Shown: positions 59,681 to 64,000 of the stretch, one piece after another
Layout: every line of letters begins with the position of its first letter
Numbering within the stretch: the stretch's first letter is position 1
Source of the DNA: Streptomyces spinosisporus
GTDB taxonomy: Bacteria; Actinomycetota; Actinomycetes; Streptomycetales; Streptomycetaceae
NCBI RefSeq assembly: GCF_022698145.1
Contig: NZ_JALDAX010000002.1
Location: 434,001-498,000, forward strand
DNA length: 64,000 nt
Direction of reading: 5' to 3'
Program-made: the position numbers and the translations under genes
Notes under the pieces: generated by a model
What the model was told of the DNA's origin: nothing
What the model saw: the letters and a program-made list of their open reading frames with translations, nothing else
Databases searched by the model: none

Positions 59681-61027
59681 TCACAGCTCCCCCATCCGCC
59701 GGATGACGGGCGCCACCCGCTGCACCCCGTGCCGGTAGGCACCGCGCGCCGCCCTGCGCACGATCTGCCGGACCGGTCCGGGTTCCTTGTCGGCGGAGGG
59801 TGCCCCCGGCAGAACGCTGCCGTCGGGGCCGAGGTGGTGGCGGGCGAGGATGCCGGGGAGGTAGCCGGGTGCGGTCGCGGGTGTGTAGTACGGGGTGAGA
59901 GGCGGCAGGCCGCCGGGCTGCGCCAGCAGCTTGGCGATGCGTTCGCGGGCCGCGTCGAAGGCGTACGCGTACGATCCGTCGGCGACCACGCCCTGGCGCG
60001 CCACCCAGTCCGGGTCGGGCACGGGCCGGTGTCCGGCGTCGAGTTGGTCCCAGGAGGCGAGGCAGCCCGAGCCGACGAAGTGGTGGTTGCCCAGCGTCTC
60101 CCGGATGCCGAGGTCGGTCAGGACGACCGTGGGGATACGGCGGTGCAGGGACTCCAGTGCGGCCGTCGAGCTGATGGTGACCAGCAGGTCGGTGCGGTCC
60201 AGGACCTCGCCCATGTTCCCGTACACCAGGCGGAAGTTGGCCGGCGGATCGAGTCGCTGGACCAGCTTCTGGTAGGGCTGCTCCTCGATGTGCGTGGTGT
60301 GCTCGCCCGGCCGGGAGCGCAGCTTCAGCAGCACTTCGCGGTCTGGGTGCAACCGTGCGTGCTGGATCAGCCGGTTGAGCAGATAGGTACGGTCCCTGCG
60401 GCTGTCCGGGACGGACGGCTGCACGGCGAACACCACGGTGCAGGGGTCGTGTTCACCTTCGTAGGGCGCTCCGTCGAGGAACGGCAGGGCCACCTCGGTC
60501 ACCGACGCGGCGTCGGCGCCCACACCCTCGTACACGGCACGGAAACGCTCCGCGTCCTGGCGGGAGTTGGCGAGGACGAGGTCCGCGCCGTGCCGCAGGA
60601 GCAGTCCGTCGGCGAGCTTCTCGTAGACCACGCCGACATAGCCGGTGACGACGACGGGCCGCTCGGTCCGTCCCTCCCACACCCGCTTCAGGCCGTGCAG
60701 CATCGCCTGCACGCCCCCGCCGACGAGCGCGAGCACGACCACGTCGTACGACTCCTCGGCCATGGCCCGCAGGAACTCGACGCTCGTGACCTCCCTGAGC
60801 GAGTCGGCGCGCACACCGACCTCCGCCAGCTGGCGGGCGGTCGGGGTCGCCCGCCCGCGCAGCAGGAATCCGCTCAGCTCGAGACCGACTTGCGCGTTCT
60901 CGCGGGATACGGCTTCCATGGACGGGCCCGGAGCGATACGAGCCGCGGTCAGCGCACCCCATTTCCAGCGGGTGTCGGAGTCCGCGAGCACGGCGATTCG
61001 CGTGGGCTTCGAGGTACTTGGTGGCAC
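59681..61027 (-). CDS. DUF6716-like putative glycosyltransferase
   Basis: A 448-residue cytoplasmic protein of GT-B shape without membrane helices. The N-terminal half has RIAVLADSDTRWKWGALTA and VVVLALVGGGVQAMLHGLKRVWEG; the second half has TVVFAVQPSVPDSRRDRTYLLNRLIQHARLHPDREVLLKLRSRPGEHTTH and LLVTISSTAALESLHRRIPTVVLTDLG, the typical donor-site region of polysaccharide transferases (CDP/CMP-sugar type). I recall this family always near neuA/neuB in actinobacteria. GTG 61027 lies seven bases behind TAGCGT with no ribosome site, so a leaderless transcript is likely; an earlier in-frame start would add 15 residues. The gene heads the minus-strand unit with neuA, neuB and the sialyltransferase-like gene, separated from neuA by 184 bp. 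Confidence 0.75.
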   Translation of the reverse strand: MPPSTSKPTRIAVLADSDTRWKWGALTAARIAPGPSMEAVSRENAQVGLELSGFLLRGRATPTARQLAEVGVRADSLREVTSVEFLRAMAEESYDVVVLALVGGGVQAMLHGLKRVWEGRTERPVVVTGYVGVVYEKLADGLLLRHGADLVLANSRQDAERFRAVYEGVGADAASVTEVALPFLDGAPYEGEHDPCTVVFAVQPSVPDSRRDRTYLLNRLIQHARLHPDREVLLKLRSRPGEHTTHIEEQPYQKLVQRLDPPANFRLVYGNMGEVLDRTDLLVTISSTAALESLHRRIPTVVLTDLGIRETLGNHHFVGSGCLASWDQLDAGHRPVPDPDWVARQGVVADGSYAYAFDAARERIAKLLAQPGGLPPLTPYYTPATAPGYLPGILARHHLGPDGSVLPGAPSADKEPGPVRQIVRRAARGAYRHGVQRVAPVIRRMGEL

Positions 61028-61212
61028 GTCGAAGACGCTAGGAAGCAATTCCGAGGAGCGGCCCAACCGCACCTCAACAGACGGTTAACAACAGCCCGCC
61101 GAGAGCCGAACTGGCTCGCCGAAGCCCCGGAAGTACAGGCGATGCACCGATCCGACACATTGAGTTCACCCTCTGTACGGATACCGTAAAGTTCCCCCGA
61201 CGGACGGCCTCC

Positions 61213-61218
61213 TACGCT
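61213..61218 (+). promoter_or_regulatory. Predicted -10 box of the GT2 gene, leaderless start
   Basis: TACGCT, seven bases before GTG 61226 and without ribosome site. The mirror arrangement of the divergent glycosyltransferase gene is the same. Confidence 0.4.
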
Positions 61219-61225
61219 TTCTCAC

Positions 61226-62212
61226 GTGCCAAAGCTTTCCGTCATCGTGCCGTTCTACAACGTGCAGCAATACGCCCCGGACACCCTCAGAAGTCTTCGG
61301 TTGAACGCTCGACAGGATTTCGAGTTCATCCTGGTCGACGACCATTCCAAGGACGGGACTCCGGCCATTCTCGAACGCGCCGCCGAACAACTCTCGGACG
61401 TCGCGCAGGTGCGTTATATCCGCCATGAGAAGAACGGGGGACTCGCCACCGCGCGCAACACCGGCCTGGACGCGGCGCAGGGCGAGTACCTGACGTTCCT
61501 GGACGGAGACGACTGGCTGGCCCCCGGCTACTTCGCCGAACTGGTCGGTGCCATCGAGACGTTGGGCTGCGACTTCGTCCGTACCGACCATGTGCAGGCC
61601 ACCGCACGCGCGCGCAGCGTGCACCGGGTGCCCATCGGGCGCCGCTGGGAGGCCATCGACCCGCGCGCCGCCATCCTGCCCGCCGACCGCAGCACCTCCG
61701 TCGACTACGCCTACGCATGGGCCGGCGCCTACCACCGCCGGCTGCTCGACAAGGGCCTGCTGCACTTCACCGACGGTCTGCGCACCGCCGAGGACCGGCC
61801 GTGGATCTGGAAGCTGCACCGCGAGGCGGAGTCGTTCGCCGTGCTGAGCCTGCTCGGCGTCTTCTACCGGCGCGGGGTCGCCTCCTCGCTGACCCAGATC
61901 GGCGACGTCCGCCAGCTCGACTTCATCCGCGCCTTCGACCAGGTCGTCGAGGAGACCGCGCAGGACCCCGACGCGGACAAGCTGCTGCCGAAGGCCGTGC
62001 GGACGTACTGCGCGATCATCGCCCACCACCTCTCCGACGAGGACAAGTGGGAGCCATCCGTGCACCGGCAGCTGCGGGCCATGAGCGCGGCGGCCATCAA
62101 GCGCATGCCGCAGGACGCCCTCGGCGACGTGCTCGAGACCATGGACATCCACCGCTCCGCCAAGCTGCGGCGGCTGCGCCGCCGGGCCACGACCGCGAAG
62201 GCGGCTGCCTGA
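61226..62212 (+). CDS. Family 2 glycosyltransferase
   Basis: A 328-residue GT-A enzyme: LSVIVPFYNVQQYAPDTLRSL, DFEFILVDDHSKDGT, NGGLATARNTGLDAAQGEYLTFLDGDDWLAPGYF with the DxD-type metal motif. The C-terminal third is helical and typical of TagF-like or capsular transferases (RTAEDRPWIWKLHREAES). It probably adds a sugar to the cell-wall glycopolymer from the nucleotide-activated form. GTG 61226 (VPKLSVIVPF) is adjacent to a -10 box. The stop overlaps the start of the polysialyltransferase-like gene by one base (TGATG), so both are made together. The donor cannot be told. Confidence 0.9.
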   Translation: MPKLSVIVPFYNVQQYAPDTLRSLRLNARQDFEFILVDDHSKDGTPAILERAAEQLSDVAQVRYIRHEKNGGLATARNTGLDAAQGEYLTFLDGDDWLAPGYFAELVGAIETLGCDFVRTDHVQATARARSVHRVPIGRRWEAIDPRAAILPADRSTSVDYAYAWAGAYHRRLLDKGLLHFTDGLRTAEDRPWIWKLHREAESFAVLSLLGVFYRRGVASSLTQIGDVRQLDFIRAFDQVVEETAQDPDADKLLPKAVRTYCAIIAHHLSDEDKWEPSVHRQLRAMSAAAIKRMPQDALGDVLETMDIHRSAKLRRLRRRATTAKAAA

Positions 62213-63561
62213 TGTCGTCCCGTACCACGCGCATCTTCTGCGTCTCGACCCTGTACGGCGCCGCCACGCTCGCCGCCGCGATCGACTCGGGCTGCTTCGG
62301 CGAGAAGGACGGCCGGGAGCCGGCCCGCCGGCTGTTGCTGGTCTTCAACAACTCGGCGACGCCGGAGGTCACCCCGCCCGTCGACGAGATGCCGGGCTTT
62401 GAACCGCTGCGCGGCCACTTCGACGCCGTCCTGTCCTGGAACGAGGCCATCCGCCCCTTCCACCCCGGCGCCTGGACCCCCCGCTCGGACGACATCCCGC
62501 TGTTCGAGCGCTATCTGCGGCTGCTGTGGGACCTGGGCGACGACCGGGTGGAGCTGGTCCTGGAGTCCATCCAGGTGGCCCCCGCGCTGAGCGTGGCCCA
62601 GCTGTTCACCGACGCCCCCGTCGACGTCTATGCCGACGGCCTGATGAGCTACGGCCCCACCCGCAACAAGCTCGACCCGCTGGTCGGCACCCGGGTGCGG
62701 CGGCTGCTGCACCTGGACCTGGTGCCGGGGCTCACCCCGGTGCTGCTGACCGAGTTCGACGTCCCGGCGCAGGTCCTGCCGACCGAGGCCTTTCTGAAGG
62801 TGATGGGCGAACTCACGGCCTCCGTGCGCGAGTTGCCCGCCCTGCCGGACGACTCGGCGCTGCTGCTCGGCCAGTATCTGTCCGCGCTCGGCATCCTCTC
62901 CCCCGAGGAGGAGGAGGACCTGCATGTGCGGATGCTGCGCGGGGCGGTCGAGCGGGGCCACCGGGCGATCGTGTTCAAGCCGCACCCCACCGCACCGGCC
63001 CGCTACAGCCGCGCCCTGGAGGCGGAGGCGGAGCAGCTCGGCGTCGACCTCACCGTCGTCGACGTGCCGGTCCTCGCCGAGGTGCTGTTCGAGAAGTCGC
63101 CGCCCGCACTGGTCGTCGGCTGCTTCTCCACGGCCCTGTTCACGGCGTCCGCCTTCTACGGCCTGCCGGTCGCCCGCCTCGGCACCGAGCCGCTGCTGGA
63201 CCGGCTGACGCCCTACCAGAACAGCAACCGCGTCCCGGCCGTCCTGGCCGACGGCCTGGTCCCCGACCTGGAGGGCCGCAAGGGCGAGGAGACGATCCCG
63301 GCGGACACGCTGGAGGGTCTGATGGCCGCGCTCGGCTACACCATGCAGTCCCAGATCCACCCGGATCTGCGCCCGGCGGCGGAGCGCTATCTCTCCCGGC
63401 ACCTCACGGCGCGCACCAAGCGGTACTTCAAGCGCAAGCGCCTCACCTCGCTGGGTCTGCCCGGCGGCATCCCGGAGCGGCTGGCCTTCCTGCCGCGCAA
63501 CTCCACGGCACGGCGGGTGGTCCGCAGGGCACGGGCCATCAAGAAGGCCGTGCAGCGCTGA
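62212..63561 (+). CDS. Alpha-2,8-polysialyltransferase-like protein (GT38 type)
   Basis: A 449-residue protein with the three landmarks of bacterial polysialyltransferases: an acidic-Gly motif (VDVYADGLMSYGPTRNKLD), the HP motif (HRAIVFKPHPTAPARYSRALE) with the general acid His, and the Ser motif (ALVVGCFSTALFTASAFYGLPVARLGTEP). Such enzymes use CMP-activated sialic or related acids. With neuA/neuB divergent next door, the natural donor should be CMP-Kdn or a similar nonulosonate, building the teichulosonic acid-type polymer. The last 60 residues are very basic (HLTARTKRYFKRKRL, RRVVRRARAIKKAVQR), fit to dock on the membrane. ATG 62212, coupled to the GT2 gene. Confidence 0.82.
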   Translation: MSSRTTRIFCVSTLYGAATLAAAIDSGCFGEKDGREPARRLLLVFNNSATPEVTPPVDEMPGFEPLRGHFDAVLSWNEAIRPFHPGAWTPRSDDIPLFERYLRLLWDLGDDRVELVLESIQVAPALSVAQLFTDAPVDVYADGLMSYGPTRNKLDPLVGTRVRRLLHLDLVPGLTPVLLTEFDVPAQVLPTEAFLKVMGELTASVRELPALPDDSALLLGQYLSALGILSPEEEEDLHVRMLRGAVERGHRAIVFKPHPTAPARYSRALEAEAEQLGVDLTVVDVPVLAEVLFEKSPPALVVGCFSTALFTASAFYGLPVARLGTEPLLDRLTPYQNSNRVPAVLADGLVPDLEGRKGEETIPADTLEGLMAALGYTMQSQIHPDLRPAAERYLSRHLTARTKRYFKRKRLTSLGLPGGIPERLAFLPRNSTARRVVRRARAIKKAVQR

Positions 63562-63604
63562 GCGAATCCCGCAGGGAGCCCAGGTGACGCACGCAGCCGG
63601 CACG

Positions 63605-63653
63605 ACGGTGGGGCGGCCTTCGGTCCTTACGACCGCAAGGGCCGCCCCACCGT
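63605..63653 (+). terminator. Terminator of the glycosyltransferase pair
   Basis: Perfect 14-bp arms ACGGTGGGGCGGCC / GGCCGCCCCACCGT with a 21-base loop, 40 bp past the stop codon. Confidence 0.8.
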
Positions 63654-63720
63654 TTCGGCGTCCACCGTTCTGGCGTCCACCGTCTCGGCGTCCACCGTTC
63701 TGGCCTCCACCGTCTCGGCG
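63651..63720. repeat. 15-bp tandem repeat, about 4.7 copies
   Basis: Units of the form CGTYTYGGCGTCCAC repeat with period 15 and two alternating versions (CGTTCTGGCGTCCAC, CGTCTCGGCGTCCAC), so the higher-order period is 30. It fills the gap between a terminator and the TetR stop codon and is not translated in any supported gene. Confidence 0.8.
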
Positions 63721-63750
63721 AGGCGGCTCCTCCGCCGCCGCGTCCTCGTC

Positions 63751-64000
63751 CTACCTCCCGTAACGCGCCGCGACGCCCGCGATCACCAGCTGCAGGCCCT
63801 CCTCGAAGTGCCGGTCGTAGTCCTCGAAGATCTCCGCACCGGCCGCGGCCGAGAGCGGGTACTCGGCCAGCATGCGGGCGCGCTCCTCGATGTCGTAGCC
63901 CTCGCGGCGCTCCCCCGGCAGCGGCTCGACGCCCTGCTCCTCGATGACGAAGCCGATCGTGTACGCGTACGCGGTGGAGTTCGCGCGGACCGTCTCGGCC
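63751..64000 (-). CDS. TetR-family regulator, C-terminal part only (start beyond window)
   Basis: The last 82 codons of a frame that enters from the window end: ANSTAYAYTIGFVIEEQGVEPLPGERREGYDIEERARMLAEYPLSAAAGAEIFEDYDRHFEEGLQLVIAGVAARYGR. This matches the ligand-binding end of tetracycline-repressor-type TetR proteins (TetR_C_1), with the YTIGFVIEEQ helix and the final FEEGLQLVIAGV helix. The DNA-binding half lies outside the window. Such regulators usually control an adjacent efflux or oxidoreductase gene. Expression ends in front of the 15-bp tandem repeat. Confidence 0.8.
   Translation of the reverse strand, partial: AETVRANSTAYAYTIGFVIEEQGVEPLPGERREGYDIEERARMLAEYPLSAAAGAEIFEDYDRHFEEGLQLVIAGVAARYGR

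Noticed and set aside
63651..63720. Short repeat array considered as CRISPR
   Set aside because: Units are contiguous with period 15 and have no spacers; no cas gene is nearby.

Overview
The window is a stretch of a Streptomyces chromosome. The evidence is very high G+C with strong third-position G/C bias, many GTG starts, leaderless-looking promoters, and a gene order that I recall from the S. coelicolor core between roughly SCO4873 and SCO4935 (recalled, not looked up). Known landmarks fit: histidine ammonia-lyase, adenylate cyclase, the propionyl-CoA carboxylase genes, the divergent sigQ / afsQ1-afsQ2 pair, nucleoside salvage genes and a nonulosonic-acid cell-wall glycopolymer locus. I see no rRNA, tRNA, CRISPR or prophage.

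Layout. 1-6.3 kb: a subtilisin-like protease cut by the window edge, a MacB-type permease/ATPase pair, an L,D-transpeptidase lipoprotein, an acidic hypothetical and a small LAxTG sortase substrate. 6.3-12.9 kb: hutH, a GAF-GGDEF diguanylate cyclase, an enoyl-CoA hydratase, a Thr/Pro-rich exported protein, class III adenylate cyclase and birA. 13-18.4 kb: the acyl-CoA carboxylase locus (pccB, the tiny epsilon subunit, a 42-residue membrane peptide, maf, and the biotinylated alpha subunit preceded by a 29-codon reading frame). birA sits divergently beside it and supplies the biotin. 18.6-23.9 kb: LuxR, TetR and DeoR regulators, an LPD-like flavoprotein without redox-disulfide or catalytic His, a GGCT-fold protein and an orphan RelE-like protein. 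24-31.3 kb: purine nucleoside phosphorylase plus phosphosugar mutase, a PH-domain membrane protein, deoC, an aldehyde dehydrogenase and a half-length aldehyde dehydrogenase relative. 31.4-37.9 kb: uridine-kinase-like protein, sigQ / afsQ1-afsQ2-lipoprotein, VanZ, PspC and small exported proteins. 38-41.1 kb: adenosine deaminase, then a complete IS200/IS605 element (tnpA + tnpB). 41.2-47.3 kb: alpha/beta hydrolase, LysR/MFS pair, an ECF sigma factor with a SnoaL tail overlapping a convergent STAS gene, an AEC transporter and a Uma2 protein. 47.4-55.9 kb: a BMP-type nucleoside ABC transporter with cdd and deoA in one direction, then an M20 amidohydrolase. 56.1-63.6 kb: nonulosonic acid synthesis and polymer assembly (neuB without SAF domain, a NeuA-phosphatase fusion, two sialyltransferase-like proteins, a DUF6716-like glycosyltransferase and a GT2). 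The window ends in a partial TetR gene.

The most notable signal is a 12-bp palindrome, CTACGCGCGTAG. It stands exactly in front of purine nucleoside phosphorylase, deoC and add, and in degenerate form in front of the BMP lipoprotein gene and again in front of the nucleoside ABC ATPase gene. Together these promoters cover uptake, deamination, phosphorolysis, sugar-phosphate isomerisation and deoxyribose-phosphate cleavage. The pattern looks like a nucleoside-catabolism regulon spread over 30 kb whose repressor I cannot name. Other points worth attention are an exact AfsQ1 box between sigQ and afsQ1, an apparent ATC start codon on the ABC ATPase gene, and recurrent leaderless promoters.
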